64,000 nucleotides of DNA from contig NZ_CP064356.1 in assembly GCF_018141545.1 (NCBI RefSeq), forward strand, positions 992,001 through 1,056,000. Direction: 5' to 3'. Position 1 is the stretch's first letter. The number at the start of each line of letters is the position of its first letter. The notes under the pieces were generated by a model. The model ran no database searches. It had not been told where the DNA came from and saw only the letters and a list, made by a program, of their open reading frames with translations. This document shows, piece after piece, positions 52,089 to 62,128 of this stretch. A program made the translations under genes and the position numbers. This DNA is from Miltoncostaea oceani (GTDB lineage Bacteria > Actinomycetota > Thermoleophilia > Miltoncostaeales > Miltoncostaeaceae).

Positions 52089-55000
52089 ATGCTCACCGCC
52101 CGGCTCTTCGGGGGACTGCGCGTCTGGATCGACGAACGGCCGCTGCCGCCGCTTCCGGGCCTCCGACCGCGCGCGCTGCTCGCCCAGCTCCTCCTCGACC
52201 CGACGCCTCAGCCGCGGGCGCGCCTCGCCGGGCGGTTCTGGCCGGACGTCCTCGACACCAGCGCCCGCGCGTCGCTGCGCAGCGCCCTCTGGACGGTGCG
52301 GGAGGCCCTCGACGCCGTCGGCGGCTCCGCCTACCTCGACGCCGGCCGCGCCCACGTCGGCATCGCCGGTGACCTGCCCCGCGACGTCGACACCGAGCGC
52401 TTCGCCGACCTCGCCGCCCGCCGTGACGACCCGGCGGCGCTGGAGGAGGCCGTCGCCCTCGCCGCGGGGCCCCTGCTCGCCGACCTCGCCGACGAATGGG
52501 TGCTCGACGCCCAGGACGCCCACCGGGCCGCGCTCGTCGACGTCCTGCGCCGCCTCGCCCGCCTCGCCGAGGACGCGGGCGACCTGCCCGCCGCGGTCCG
52601 CTGGACACGCGCCGTCGTCGCCGAGGAGCGCTTCGACGAGGGGGCGCACCGCGACCTCATGCGACTCCTCGACGCGTGCGGGGAGCGGGCGCAGGCCCTC
52701 GACGGGTACGACCGCCTCCGGCGGCTGCTCGCCTCCGACCTCGGCATCGTCCCGTCGCCCGCCACCCGGGAGCTCGCCCGCGCACTCCGCGGCGACGGGC
52801 CCCCCGCACCGGCCGCGCCGGCCCCCGCACCGGCGTCGCGGCGGCCGCCGCCGCCGCGGTCGGCGCCCGTCGGCCGCCGGCACGAGCGGGCGGTCCTGCG
52901 CGGGGCGTGGGAGGCCGCGGCGTCCGGCGCCGGCGGCCTCGCGGTGGTGGCGGGCCACGGCGGCATCGGCAAGTCGTGCCTCGTCGACGACCTCGCCGCC
53001 GCGGCCCGGGCGGAGGGTGCGCTCGTCGCCCGCGGCGACGCGCTCGACATCGAGGGCGCCCCGCCGCTCGCGCCCTGGTCGGAGGCCGTCCGCACCCTCG
53101 TCGAGGCGGTGCCCGCCCCGGACGGCGCGGCGTGGCCGGGTGACCTCGCGCGGCTCAGCCCCGCCGTCGCGACCGCGTGGGGCCGGCCGCCCGGTGACGC
53201 GGCGCCCGCCCCCGGGCTCGAGCGGATCCTGGTGTTCGAGGCGGTCGCCGAGCTCGTCGCGTGGGCCGCGCGCCGGGCGCCGGTGCTCCTGGTGCTGGAG
53301 GACCTCCACACCGCCGACCCGGCCACGTGCGCGCTGCTCGCCCACGTCGCCCGCCGGCTCGCGGGCGTCCCCGCCCTCATCGTCGCCACGCGGCGCCCCG
53401 CGCCGGACGCCGGCGGCCTCGACGCGGCGGTCGACGCGGTCCGCCCCCGGCTGCGCGTCGATGACGTCGCGCTCGGCCCGCTCGACCCGGAGGCCACCGC
53501 CGCCGTCGTCGCCGGGCACGCCCCGGGGCTCGCCGCGGACGCCGTCGACCGGGTCGCCCGGGCGGCGGGAGGCAACCCGCTGCTCGCGCGGGAGGCGGCA
53601 CGGGCCGCCGCCGCGGGCCGCGACCCCGCCGAGGGCCTGCGCGCCGCCGTCCGCCGGCCCCTCGCCCGCCTCGCCCCGTCGTCGCGCCCGCTCGTCGATG
53701 CCGTCGCCGCCGCGGGCCGGGCCCTCCCCGCCGAGGAGGCCGGGCGGGTCGCGCCCGGTGGGCTCGGGGAGGCCCTCGCCGACGCGCAGGCGCAGGGCCT
53801 GCTCGTCCGCGACGACGACGGGCGCGTCCGGTTCGCCCACGACCTGCTCCGCGACGCCTGCTACGCCGAGATCGGCGACGCCCGCCGCGCCGCCGCGCAC
53901 CGGCGGCTCGCGGCGGCCCTCGGCGCGCACAGCGGCCGCCGGGCGGGCGAGGTCGCCCGCCACCACCTGCGGGGCGGCGACCCCGAGACGGCGCGGCGGT
54001 ACCTCGCCGAGGCCGCGCGCGACGCCCGGGCGCTCGGCGCCCTGGACGAGGCCGCCGCGTACCTCACCGAGGCGGCCGCCATGGCGGGCGGCGACGCCGT
54101 CGGCCGCGCCGAGCTGTGGCTCGCGCTCGCCGAGGTCCACGCGTGGCGGGCCGACCGCCCGGCGATGGACGCGGCGTTCGCACGCGCCGAGGCGCGGCTG
54201 TCGGAGGCCGGCGACGCCCGCGGCCTCGCGTACGCCCACGCCTCGCGTGGACGCTGGCTGCACACCACCCTCTGCCACCCCGCGGAGGCCCTCGCCGCGA
54301 GCCGCCGGGCGCTCGCCGTCATCGACGGCGGCCGCCTCCCGGTGCCGGAGGTGCGGCTGCTGGCCCTCACCGGCGCGGCCTGGGCGGAGGCCGTCGCCGG
54401 CGACCCCGCCGAGGCGGCCCGGCTCGCCGACGCCGCCCGCGCGATGCCCGAGGCCGACGGCGACGTCGCGCTGGAGGCCGAGCTGGAGCACGCACGCGGG
54501 ACGGCGCTCCTGCGCGCCGGCGACGCCGTCGCCGCGGGGGAGGTGTGCGAACGGGCCGCGTCGCTCGCCCACGCCGCCGGGCGCGCCGACATGGCCGCGC
54601 TCTGCCTGCTGACCGCCTCGACGGCCGCGGCCTGCGCCGGGCAGGTGGAGCGGGTCCTGGCGCTCGCCGACCGCCTCGACGGCTGGGCGTGGCCGGGCGT
54701 CGGGCTGCAGGCCCAGATGGCGGCGGCCCGCGCGCACGCCCTCGCCCGCCTCGGCCGCCACGGGGAGGCCGTCGCCGCCGCGCGCGAGGCCGTCGCGGCG
54801 GCCGACCGGGCGGGGGACGCGATCAACCGTCCCCTCGCGGCGCTCGACCTCGGCCTGGTGCTGCTCGAGTCCGGGGATCCCGACGCGGCGGCCGCGTCCC
54901 TGCGCGAGGCGCTCGACGCCCCCGCGGCGCCCGTGCCCCGCGCCCTCGCCCGCCTGCGGCTCGCCGAGGCGCTCGTGCGCGCCGGAGACCCGGCGGCCGC

Positions 55001-55316
55001 GCGGACGGCGCTCGACGAGGTGCCCTTCGAGCCGGCCCGCGCCGCCGACATGGTCGAGTCGCTCGTGCCGCGCATCGCCCACGTCCGGGCGCTGCTGGCG
55101 GCGGGCGGCGGCGACGCGACCGAGGCGGCGCGCCGCCTCGACGAGGCGGAGGCGGGCTGGCGGCGCCTCGCGGCGTCGCCGCGGGCCGGTGAGGCGGTCG
55201 CCGCGGTGCTGGTCGACCTCGGCCGCCCGCCCGTCGCGGGGCTCGTCGACCCGGTCCACGAGTTGGCGCGCGTCGCGGCCGACCGCGCGCCCACCCCCGT
55301 GGCAGGATCCGTCTGA
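52089..55316 (+). CDS. BTAD / AAA-ATPase / TPR transcriptional regulator
   Basis: A 1075-residue LuxR/AfsR/SARP-related regulator. Residues 1-90 are a winged helix of the OmpR type (ARLFGGLRVWIDERPLPPLP, LRSALWTVREALDAVG), followed by the bacterial transcriptional activation domain (AHRDLMRLLDACGERAQALD). The AAA domain has Walker A VVAGHGGIGKSCLVDD and Walker B LLVLEDLHTADP. The C-terminal half is alpha-helical TPR repeats rich in alanine. ATP binding and an effector seen by the repeats likely control DNA binding. The target is unknown. The ATG at 52089 and the TGATG junction with the SRPBCC gene are clear. Confidence 0.88.
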   Translation: MLTARLFGGLRVWIDERPLPPLPGLRPRALLAQLLLDPTPQPRARLAGRFWPDVLDTSARASLRSALWTVREALDAVGGSAYLDAGRAHVGIAGDLPRDVDTERFADLAARRDDPAALEEAVALAAGPLLADLADEWVLDAQDAHRAALVDVLRRLARLAEDAGDLPAAVRWTRAVVAEERFDEGAHRDLMRLLDACGERAQALDGYDRLRRLLASDLGIVPSPATRELARALRGDGPPAPAAPAPAPASRRPPPPRSAPVGRRHERAVLRGAWEAAASGAGGLAVVAGHGGIGKSCLVDDLAAAARAEGALVARGDALDIEGAPPLAPWSEAVRTLVEAVPAPDGAAWPGDLARLSPAVATAWGRPPGDAAPAPGLERILVFEAVAELVAWAARRAPVLLVLEDLHTADPATCALLAHVARRLAGVPALIVATRRPAPDAGGLDAAVDAVRPRLRVDDVALGPLDPEATAAVVAGHAPGLAADAVDRVARAAGGNPLLAREAARAAAAGRDPAEGLRAAVRRPLARLAPSSRPLVDAVAAAGRALPAEEAGRVAPGGLGEALADAQAQGLLVRDDDGRVRFAHDLLRDACYAEIGDARRAAAHRRLAAALGAHSGRRAGEVARHHLRGGDPETARRYLAEAARDARALGALDEAAAYLTEAAAMAGGDAVGRAELWLALAEVHAWRADRPAMDAAFARAEARLSEAGDARGLAYAHASRGRWLHTTLCHPAEALAASRRALAVIDGGRLPVPEVRLLALTGAAWAEAVAGDPAEAARLADAARAMPEADGDVALEAELEHARGTALLRAGDAVAAGEVCERAASLAHAAGRADMAALCLLTASTAAACAGQVERVLALADRLDGWAWPGVGLQAQMAAARAHALARLGRHGEAVAAAREAVAAADRAGDAINRPLAALDLGLVLLESGDPDAAAASLREALDAPAAPVPRALARLRLAEALVRAGDPAAARTALDEVPFEPARAADMVESLVPRIAHVRALLAAGGGDATEAARRLDEAEAGWRRLAASPRAGEAVAAVLVDLGRPPVAGLVDPVHELARVAADRAPTPVAGSV

Positions 55317-55705
55317 TGCCCGGCTTCACCGTCACCAGCGTGTGCCCCGCGCCGGCGCTCGACGTCTTCGCCCTGCTCCACGACCCGGCGCGCATCGCCG
55401 AGTGGTGGGCCGACACCGACCGCGTCGAGGCGGGCGACGACGGCGTCGTCACCCGCTACGCGAGCGCGTGGCCCGACTTCCCCTACCCGCTCGGCGTCGC
55501 CCGGGGGGAGGGGGCCGTGACCATCTCGTGCCTGATGTCGGACATCGTCTACGAGTGGCGCCTCGCGCCGCACCCCGACGGGTGCGAGATCCGGGCGCGG
55601 GTGGAGCTGCCGGAGGCCGAGGCCGGGAAGCTCGAGGCCCAGCGCGACGAGGTCGGCCGCTCCATGGGGCGGCTCATCGCGCTGGCGGCGGCCACCCCGG
55701 GCTGA
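55316..55705 (+). CDS. SRPBCC-family protein
   Basis: A 129-residue START-like/SRPBCC protein: VTSVCPAPALDVFALLHDPARIAEWWADTDRVE is the usual N-terminal beta strand and helix, with the YEWRLAPHPDGCEIRARVEL strands following. It likely binds a hydrophobic ligand, as in polyketide cyclase or AHSA1-like proteins. Its ATG shares TGATG with the upstream regulator gene. The last 32 bases overlap the convergent zwf gene. Confidence 0.82.
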   Translation: MPGFTVTSVCPAPALDVFALLHDPARIAEWWADTDRVEAGDDGVVTRYASAWPDFPYPLGVARGEGAVTISCLMSDIVYEWRLAPHPDGCEIRARVELPEAEAGKLEAQRDEVGRSMGRLIALAAATPG

Positions 55706-57056
55706 CGGGCCCGTCGGAGCCGGCGGTGTAGTCCCGGAGCCCGGGGACGCCGGTGCGCCACGCGTCGAGGATCGGGCCGACGATGCGCCAGCACTCCTCC
55801 GCCTCGTCGCCGCGGATGGAGAGGGTGGGGTCGCCCGCGAGCACGTCGAGGATCACCCGGCCGTAGGCGGACACGTCCTGCGGGGCGAGGTGGGCGGCGA
55901 GCGTGACCTCCTCCACCGTGAACGGCTCCCCGGGGCCGTTGACCGTCACCGACAGCTCCAGGCGGTCCGGGGCGAGCCCGAGGAGCAGCACGTTCGGCTC
56001 GGGGTGCTGGCCCTGCCCGAAGGCGAGGTGGGGGACGGGCCGGAACCGGATGGCGACCTCCTGCCGCAACGCCCCCAAGGCCTTCCCGCTGCGCAACGTG
56101 AACGGCACGCCCGACCAGCGCCACGTGTCCACCCAGAGGGTGACGGCGGCGAACGTCTCCGTGCCCCGCGCCGGGTCGACGCCCTCCTCCGACGCGTAGT
56201 CGGGGACCGGGCCGCCGACGGCGTCACCCGCCGTGTACCGGGCCCGCACCGTCTGGGCGGCGACGTCGTCGGGTGTCCGGATCGACCGCAGCAGGTCGAC
56301 CTTGCGGTCCCGCAGGTCCCGTTCGTGGAGGGTCGGCGGCGGCTCCATCGCCACCAGCGTCAGCACCTGCAGCAGGTGGTTCTGGATCATGTCCCGCAGC
56401 GCGCCCGCGCGGTCGTAGTACCCGGCGCGCCCCTCCAGGGCGAGGGTCTCGTCCCACACCACGTCGACGCGCTCGATGTGCTCGCGGTTCCAGATCGGCT
56501 CGAACAGGCGGTTCGCGAACCGCAGGCCCAGCAGGTTCTGCACCGTCTGCTTGCCGAGGAAGTGGTCGACGCGGTGGATCGCGTCCTCCGGCAGGACGTC
56601 CCGCAGCAACGCGTTCAGCGCCTGCGCGGACGCGAGGTCCTCCCCGAACGGCTTCTCGACCACCATGCGGCTGCCCTCCGGCAGGCCCGCCTCGGCGGCG
56701 GCGCGGATGGCGGGCGCGAAGACCGGTGGCGGCAGCGCCAGGTAGACCACCGCGGGCCCCTCCCCGTCGGCGAGCGCCGCACGCAGGGCGTCGGGGTCGG
56801 TCGCGTCGCCGCGCCGGTACGTGCAGGACCCGGCGAGCGCCTCCGCCGCCGACCGCGCCGCCGCGTCGCCGTGCACGCCGACCGCGGTGCGCACGTGGGC
56901 GCGGAACGTCGCGTCGTCCATCGCGGCCCGGTCCACCCCCACGATCGCGAGGTCGTCCGGCAGGCGCCCGTGGGCCCGCAGGCCCGCGAGGGCCGGCAGC
57001 AGCAGGCGGGCCGCCAGGTCGCCGCCGGCACCGAGCACGATCATCCGCGAGATCAC
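55674..57056 (-). CDS. zwf: glucose-6-phosphate dehydrogenase
   Basis: A 460-residue NADP-dependent dehydrogenase starting the oxidative pentose phosphate pathway. The NADP motif is VLGAGGDLAARLLLPAL, with GAGGDLA replacing the common GASGDLA. The active site appears as EKPFGEDL and IHRVDHFLGKQTVQN, with the catalytic His in RVDHFLGK. Length is slightly short. The GTG at 57056 is used; ATG 57044 is an alternative. It ends the minus-strand operon GH15, metallophosphoesterase, membrane protein, zwf. NADPH supply for redox stress is the likely purpose. Confidence 0.93.
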   Translation of the reverse strand: MISRMIVLGAGGDLAARLLLPALAGLRAHGRLPDDLAIVGVDRAAMDDATFRAHVRTAVGVHGDAAARSAAEALAGSCTYRRGDATDPDALRAALADGEGPAVVYLALPPPVFAPAIRAAAEAGLPEGSRMVVEKPFGEDLASAQALNALLRDVLPEDAIHRVDHFLGKQTVQNLLGLRFANRLFEPIWNREHIERVDVVWDETLALEGRAGYYDRAGALRDMIQNHLLQVLTLVAMEPPPTLHERDLRDRKVDLLRSIRTPDDVAAQTVRARYTAGDAVGGPVPDYASEEGVDPARGTETFAAVTLWVDTWRWSGVPFTLRSGKALGALRQEVAIRFRPVPHLAFGQGQHPEPNVLLLGLAPDRLELSVTVNGPGEPFTVEEVTLAAHLAPQDVSAYGRVILDVLAGDPTLSIRGDEAEECWRIVGPILDAWRTGVPGLRDYTAGSDGPVSPGWPPPAR

Positions 57057-57065
57057 GGGGGCAGC

Positions 57066-57404
57066 CTAGTCCCCCGGCGCGGGGGCGGGTCCCGCCCCAC
57101 CGGCCCGCCGGGCCGCGACGGCGCCTGCCACCGCGACGACCTGCAGCACCACGATCCCCGCCGCCGGCACCGCCTGCCACGGCGTCCGCGCGAGGAGCAG
57201 CACCGCGCACGGCACCGTGAGCACCGAGCAGGCCAGCGGCAGCCGTCGCAGCGGCACGGCGTCCGCCGCGATCGCCCCCGCCGCCACCACCAGCGACAGC
57301 AGCGCGCACGACACCGTCACCGCGAGGTTGTCGGGCCGCTCCATCGCGACGGCCGCCGTCAGCGCGGCGCCGCCGAGCAGCAGGAGCAGCGCCCGCAGGG
57401 TCAT
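57066..57404 (-). CDS. small membrane protein, four helices
   Basis: A 112-residue protein with four hydrophobic stretches (LLLLGGAALTAAVA, VSCALLSLVVAAGAIAAD and others) and an Ala/Pro-rich C-terminal tail. No domain is recognised. The ATG overlaps the metallophosphoesterase stop by 4 bases, so it is translated with it and may be its membrane partner (inference). It precedes zwf by 9 bases. Confidence 0.68.
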   Translation of the reverse strand: MTLRALLLLLGGAALTAAVAMERPDNLAVTVSCALLSLVVAAGAIAADAVPLRRLPLACSVLTVPCAVLLLARTPWQAVPAAGIVVLQVVAVAGAVAARRAGGAGPAPAPGD

Positions 57405-58429
57405 CCGCCGGCGCGGTCCAGCACGCGCCCCGTCAGGTCCACGAACCGGTACGCCACGCGGTCGCCCGCGACGTCGATGCGCAGGTGGCCGAAGTCGGTG
57501 AGGGAGAGCTGCGCGCCACGGGTCGGGCGCGTGAACTCGTCCGCCCCGATCGGGCCCCCGCCGGTGCCGACCGTGAACGCCCGCACGCCGTCCACGACCC
57601 GCCGCTCGTACCGGTGCAGGTGGCCGGAGATGACGGCGTCGACGCCCGCCGCCCGCGCGACGGGCAGCAGCGGGTCACCCGGCTGGGGCGGCCGGTGGAC
57701 GACCACGAACCGGTGGCGGAACCCGGGGCGCGCGAGCGCCTCCCGCGCGAAGGCGAGGCCCTCCGCGCCGACGGTGTCGCCCAGCACCACCGCCTGCACC
57801 GGGCCGTGCGCGACCACGTACCGGCCGCCGGGCGGCAGGTCGAAGACGTCGCGGATCGCGCCGTCGCCCGGCGGCGCGGCCTCGTGGTCGCCGAGGCCCA
57901 CGTAGACGGGCGCGACCCGCATGACGTCGCGCATGGGCCGGAAGACGTTGCGGTCGAGCAGCACCTCCGCCGCCGTCAGGTAGCTGTTGTCGCCCGCGGT
58001 GAGCACCAGGTCGGGCTGCCCCGCCGCGATGGTCCGGGCGACGGCCCACTGCTCGTCGCCACCCTGGCCGTAGTCGGCGAGCGCCGCGATGCGGACCGGC
58101 GCGTCCGGGTCGCGCGGCGCCGTCGCGAACGACCCCGACGCCCGCCCGACGCCGTCGATCGACGCGGTCCACACGTGCCGCACCCCGGGGGCGAGGCCCT
58201 CGAGCACGCCGTCGCGGGCCGTCACCTGCCGCCCGGCGGGGTCGACCGCCACGATCGTCACGTCGGGGTCGCCGCCGGCGCGCCAGCGCATCTCGGCGCG
58301 GTCCCCGTCGACGCGGACGACGTACGGCCCGCGCGAGAAGGGGTCGCCCGAGGGCCCCAGCAGGTAGATGCGCCAGTAGACGACGACCGCCGCGACGACG
58401 AGCAGCGCCAGCGCGGCCAGCATCGACAC
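57401..58429 (-). CDS. metallophosphoesterase with N-terminal membrane anchor
   Basis: A 342-residue protein. A single helix (LAALALLVVAAVVVYW) anchors it. Then comes a fibronectin-like strand region and a calcineurin-type phosphoesterase domain: RIAALADYGQGG, LVLTAGDNSYL, GLGDHEAAP, VVVHRPPQPG and SGHLHRYERRV, with metal ligands Asp, Asn and His. Such purple-acid-phosphatase-like enzymes act outside the cell. The GTG at 58429 is chosen, but the upstream frame encodes a basic stretch (LTRRERRLRRAL) that would suit an anchor, so the true start may be further upstream. Confidence 0.78.
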   Translation of the reverse strand: MSMLAALALLVVAAVVVYWRIYLLGPSGDPFSRGPYVVRVDGDRAEMRWRAGGDPDVTIVAVDPAGRQVTARDGVLEGLAPGVRHVWTASIDGVGRASGSFATAPRDPDAPVRIAALADYGQGGDEQWAVARTIAAGQPDLVLTAGDNSYLTAAEVLLDRNVFRPMRDVMRVAPVYVGLGDHEAAPPGDGAIRDVFDLPPGGRYVVAHGPVQAVVLGDTVGAEGLAFAREALARPGFRHRFVVVHRPPQPGDPLLPVARAAGVDAVISGHLHRYERRVVDGVRAFTVGTGGGPIGADEFTRPTRGAQLSLTDFGHLRIDVAGDRVAYRFVDLTGRVLDRAGG

Positions 58430-58488
58430 CGCGATCAGGGCGCGGCGCAGACGCCGCTCGCGGCGTGTCAGGACCGCCGGTCCGGAGG

Positions 58489-60354
58489 TCAGCCCTCCCC
58501 TCCGAGCGCCCGGTCCAGGTCCCACGCGGCCGAGATCAGCCCGAGGTGGGTGAACGCCTGGGGGAAGTTCCCGAGCGACTCGCCGCTGTCGCCGACCTGC
58601 TCGGCGAACAGGCCGATCCCGTTCGCGTACGTCAGCATCTTCTCGAAGACGAGGCGCGCCTCCTCGAGGCGCCCCGCCCGCGTCAGGCACTCGACGAGCC
58701 AGAACGAGCAGAGCGAGAACGACCCCTCGGCGGTGCGCCCCAGGCCGTCGTCGGACGCCGTCTGCGGGTCGTACCGGTAGACGAGGCTGTCGGACACGAG
58801 GTCGCGCTGGGTCGCGTCGAGCGTCGCGAGCATGCGGGGGTCGCGGGGGCCGATGAACTTCACGAGCGGCATCAGCAGGTTGCTGGCGTCGAGGACGGTG
58901 CCGTCGTAGTACTGGACGAACGACTGGCGCTCCTCGCTCCAGCCGCGCTCCATGATCTCCTCGTAGATGCGGTCGCGGACGGAGCGCCACCGCGCCGTGT
59001 CGCCCGGCAGGCCCCGCTGCGACTGCATCCGCATCGCCCGCTCGAACGCGACCCAGCACATCAGCCGCGAGTAGACGAAGTGGCGCCGGCCGCCGCGGAC
59101 CTCCCAGATGCCCTCGTCGGGCTGCTGCCAGTTGTCGGCGAGCCAGTCGAGGAGGCGCCGCAGGCTGGTCCACAGGTCCCAGCTGATCGGCTCGACCTTG
59201 TTCGACAGGTAGACGGCGTCCATCAGCTCGCCGTACACGTCGAGCTGGAGCTGGCCGTGCGCGCCGTTGCCGATCCGCACCGGCGCCGACCCGCGGTAGC
59301 CCTCGAGGTGGGGCAGCTCCCGCTCGGTCAGGTCGCGGCCGCCGTCGACGGCGTAGACGATCTGGAGGCGGGGGTCGCCGGGATCCGTCTCCCGGCAGCG
59401 CTCCTCCAGCCACCCCGCGAAGCGCTGGGCCTCGTCGTCGAACCCGAGCCGCTGGAAGGCGAACGCCGTGAACGCGGAGTCGCGGAGCCAGGCGTAGCGG
59501 TAGTCCCAGTTGCGGTTGCCGCCGATCGCCTCGGGGAGGCTGCAGGTGGGGGCGGCCACCATCGCCCCCGTCGGCGCGTAGGTGCAGAGCTTCAGGGTGA
59601 TCGCGGACCGCTGGACCATCTCGCGCCAGCGGCCGTCGTAGTGGGAGTGCGCGAGCCACCGCCGCCAGAAGTCGCGGGTGGCGGCGAGCGCGTCCGCGAC
59701 GGACGCGTCGCGCCACGCGCCGGCGGCGCCCGCGGGGTGCAGCACGAACCACGTGCTCTCACCCGCCGCGAGGCGGAACCGCGCGGTCGCCGCGGTCCCG
59801 TCGACCTCCATCGGGTGGCGTGACGAGAGCTCGGTGACGCGGCCACCGTCGGCGGTGAAGCGCGCCGTCCGGGGGTCGTCGAGCGCGACGCGGTGCGACC
59901 GGCGGGCGTAGTCGAACCCGGGCCGGCACGCCATGCGGAAGTCGACGGACCCGCGGACCACGTCGACGCGCCGCACCAGCGCGCACGGCTCCGCGCCGAC
60001 CGGCATGAAGTCGGTGACCTCGGCGACGCCCGCCGGCGTGAAGAACCGCGTCAGCAGGATCGCCGTGTCCGGCAGGTAGAGCTGCTTCGACGGGCACGGC
60101 ACGACGGGCGCCACCCGGAAGCTCCCCCCGATGCCGGCGTCGAGCACCGCCGCGAAGAGGCTCGGGGCGTCGAACCGCCCGGGGCAGAACCAGTCGATCG
60201 CCCCGTCCCGGCCGACGAGCGCCGCGGTGCGCAGGTCGCCGATCAGGCCGTAGCTCTCGATCGGCCGGTACCGGGGCTCGTGCGGCTCGCCCCACCCGGG
60301 CTCGTCGGTGACCCGCGCGTGGTCGTGGGCGGGGGACGCGGATCCACGGGTCAT
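58489..60354 (-). CDS. glycoside hydrolase family 15 enzyme
   Basis: A 621-residue GH15 protein (glucoamylase/trehalase type). The N-terminal beta-sandwich has [24 protein letters not shown] and the (alpha/alpha)6 domain carries [18 protein letters not shown]. The two catalytic Glu are in EGIWEVRGG and [16 protein letters not shown]. Absence of a signal peptide suggests a cytoplasmic trehalase-like role, as known for actinobacterial GH15 trehalases. It leads the minus-strand operon with zwf, linking sugar hydrolysis to the pentose phosphate pathway (inference). The ATG is at 60354. Confidence 0.92.
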   Translation of the reverse strand: MTRGSASPAHDHARVTDEPGWGEPHEPRYRPIESYGLIGDLRTAALVGRDGAIDWFCPGRFDAPSLFAAVLDAGIGGSFRVAPVVPCPSKQLYLPDTAILLTRFFTPAGVAEVTDFMPVGAEPCALVRRVDVVRGSVDFRMACRPGFDYARRSHRVALDDPRTARFTADGGRVTELSSRHPMEVDGTAATARFRLAAGESTWFVLHPAGAAGAWRDASVADALAATRDFWRRWLAHSHYDGRWREMVQRSAITLKLCTYAPTGAMVAAPTCSLPEAIGGNRNWDYRYAWLRDSAFTAFAFQRLGFDDEAQRFAGWLEERCRETDPGDPRLQIVYAVDGGRDLTERELPHLEGYRGSAPVRIGNGAHGQLQLDVYGELMDAVYLSNKVEPISWDLWTSLRRLLDWLADNWQQPDEGIWEVRGGRRHFVYSRLMCWVAFERAMRMQSQRGLPGDTARWRSVRDRIYEEIMERGWSEERQSFVQYYDGTVLDASNLLMPLVKFIGPRDPRMLATLDATQRDLVSDSLVYRYDPQTASDDGLGRTAEGSFSLCSFWLVECLTRAGRLEEARLVFEKMLTYANGIGLFAEQVGDSGESLGNFPQAFTHLGLISAAWDLDRALGGEG

Positions 60355-60532
60355 GGACCCACTCTAGTGCGGGTGCCACGGGCCCCATCCGGGACCCGCC
60401 CACGGCGGGTCCGCACGCGTGCGTCAAGCCGCGCGCCCTCCCGGCCGATAAGGGGCCTGCCCTCCCGTAACGCGCCGGCGGACCGCCCGATCGCGGGACG
60501 CGCCGGTGCACGGAGACCATCAGGAGCGCGGT

Positions 60533-62128
60533 GTGACCTCACGGAAGAGACTGCGACAGGCCGGTTTCTCGTACATCGAGGTGCTGGTCGGCATCGTCAT
60601 CCTGGCCATCGTCGCGGGGGGCATCGCGCAGGGCCTGGCGCAGACGAGCAGCGCCCTCGGGACGTCGAAGGTGGAGACGACCGCCAACAAGCTGGCCGCC
60701 GCCGCCCTCGACCGGGCGCACCGCATGCCGTACGAGGACGTCGGCATCACCGGCGGGTCCCCGCCGGGGGTGATCGCGGCGACGACCAACACCGTCGTCG
60801 GCAGCGTCACCTACACCGTCGACACCGAGGTCGACTACGTCGACGACCCGGCCCTCGGCCAGCCGCAGACGTACGTGAACTACAAGAAGGTCACGGTCAC
60901 CGTCACGCCGAAGACGAACCGCGCCCGCCCGACGACGGTCACCACCCTCGTCGCGCCGCCGGCCATCGGCTCGATCGCCGGCAAGTCGACGATCATCGTG
61001 AAGGTCATCGACGCGCTCACCGACGAACCCGTCGCGGGGGCGCCGGTCACCGCCGACCTCAGCACGTCGCCGGCCCAGACCCGGTCGACCGGCGCCGACG
61101 GGAAGGTCGTGTTCGCCGGCCTCGAGCCGAGCGCGATCCCGCTGAACGACCCGAAGTACAACTACCGGCTGACGATCGGGCTCCCGGCCCCGTGGGTGAC
61201 GCACCCCGACAGCGTCCCCTCCATCGCCAAGCAGCACCTCACGGCGTCGCAGACGTGGACGACGACGCTGAAGGTCTTCAAGCGCTCCACGATCAACGTG
61301 AACCTGCGCGACGCCGCGACCGGCCAGCTCATCACCGAGCGGTCGGAGGTGCAGGTCAGCACCCCCGGTCCCGACGTCCTCAGCGAGTCGCAGGTGGGGA
61401 CCACCGGCCAGTTCACGTACCCGACGATCGCGGGCAAGGAGATCCAGCCGAGCGCGTCCGACTTCACCGTCGTGGCGCAGGCCGACTGCTACGTCAACGC
61501 GAGCCAGCAGCGCCCCGTCCCGACGGGGTACCCGGCGAACACCACCGAGACGTTCAACTTCTCGATGACCCGCACGCCGAGCGGCTACCTCGACGTGGTG
61601 GTGCGGACGACCGCGAACGGCAACGCCCCGATCGCGGGCGCCCAGGTGCAGGTCTCCGGCGGCCAGTCGAACATCGCCCCCCGGGTCCGCTCCACCGACG
61701 CGAACGGCGCGGTGCGGTTCTGCCTGCCGCCGTCGGGCACCGCGAGCTACGTCGTCTCGGCGGCCCGGGCGGGTTACGGGGCGGGGTCGATCCTCGCGAA
61801 CGTCGCGGTCGGTCAGACGACGCCGCTGACCATGTACCTCGCGCCGTCGGCGACCACCGGCACGATCCGCCTGAGCGCCGGCTCGTCGAACAAGCTCGTC
61901 CGCCTGCAGGCCGTCTCGGGGACCTACGACGCCTCCCAGACGACCAACAGCCAGTCGGTGGTGGTGAGCGGCCAGACGTACGCCGGCCTCGCCGACTTCA
62001 CCGGGCTCGCCGCCGGCAACTACATGGCGTACATCGCCACCGGCTTCTCGGGCGGCACGCCGACGTGGAGCGCCGGCAAGCTCGTCTCCGCCGCGGGCAA
62101 CACCGTCTCCTACTACCGGGTCCCGTGA
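60533..62128 (+). CDS. type IV prepilin-like protein with large beta-domain ectodomain
   Basis: A 531-residue prepilin. The leader RKRLRQAG is followed by FSYIEVLVGIVILAIVA: cleavage after Gly11, Phe12 methylated and Glu16 at +5. The remainder is much longer than a normal minor pilin (about 150-200). Four beta-rich modules follow: 150-245 (VIDALTDEPVAGAPVTADL), 250-345 (VNLRDAATGQLITERSEVQV), 350-435 (TTANGNAPIAGAQVQVSGG, STDANGAVRFCLPPSG) and 440-531 (TYAGLADFTGLAAGNYMAYI). They resemble carboxypeptidase-regulatory/CNA-B folds, so the tip may be an adhesin. GTG 60533 has AGGAG upstream. Its stop overlaps the next gene. Confidence 0.85.
   Translation: MTSRKRLRQAGFSYIEVLVGIVILAIVAGGIAQGLAQTSSALGTSKVETTANKLAAAALDRAHRMPYEDVGITGGSPPGVIAATTNTVVGSVTYTVDTEVDYVDDPALGQPQTYVNYKKVTVTVTPKTNRARPTTVTTLVAPPAIGSIAGKSTIIVKVIDALTDEPVAGAPVTADLSTSPAQTRSTGADGKVVFAGLEPSAIPLNDPKYNYRLTIGLPAPWVTHPDSVPSIAKQHLTASQTWTTTLKVFKRSTINVNLRDAATGQLITERSEVQVSTPGPDVLSESQVGTTGQFTYPTIAGKEIQPSASDFTVVAQADCYVNASQQRPVPTGYPANTTETFNFSMTRTPSGYLDVVVRTTANGNAPIAGAQVQVSGGQSNIAPRVRSTDANGAVRFCLPPSGTASYVVSAARAGYGAGSILANVAVGQTTPLTMYLAPSATTGTIRLSAGSSNKLVRLQAVSGTYDASQTTNSQSVVVSGQTYAGLADFTGLAAGNYMAYIATGFSGGTPTWSAGKLVSAAGNTVSYYRVP

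Noticed and set aside
52035-55259. A 1074-residue minus-strand ORF
   Set aside because: It is the antisense of the BTAD-AAA-TPR regulator, whose frame carries clear domain motifs.
55674-55705. 32-base overlap of zwf and the SRPBCC gene as an antisense regulator
   Set aside because: Short convergent overlaps are common in compact genomes and nothing in the sequence supports a special function.
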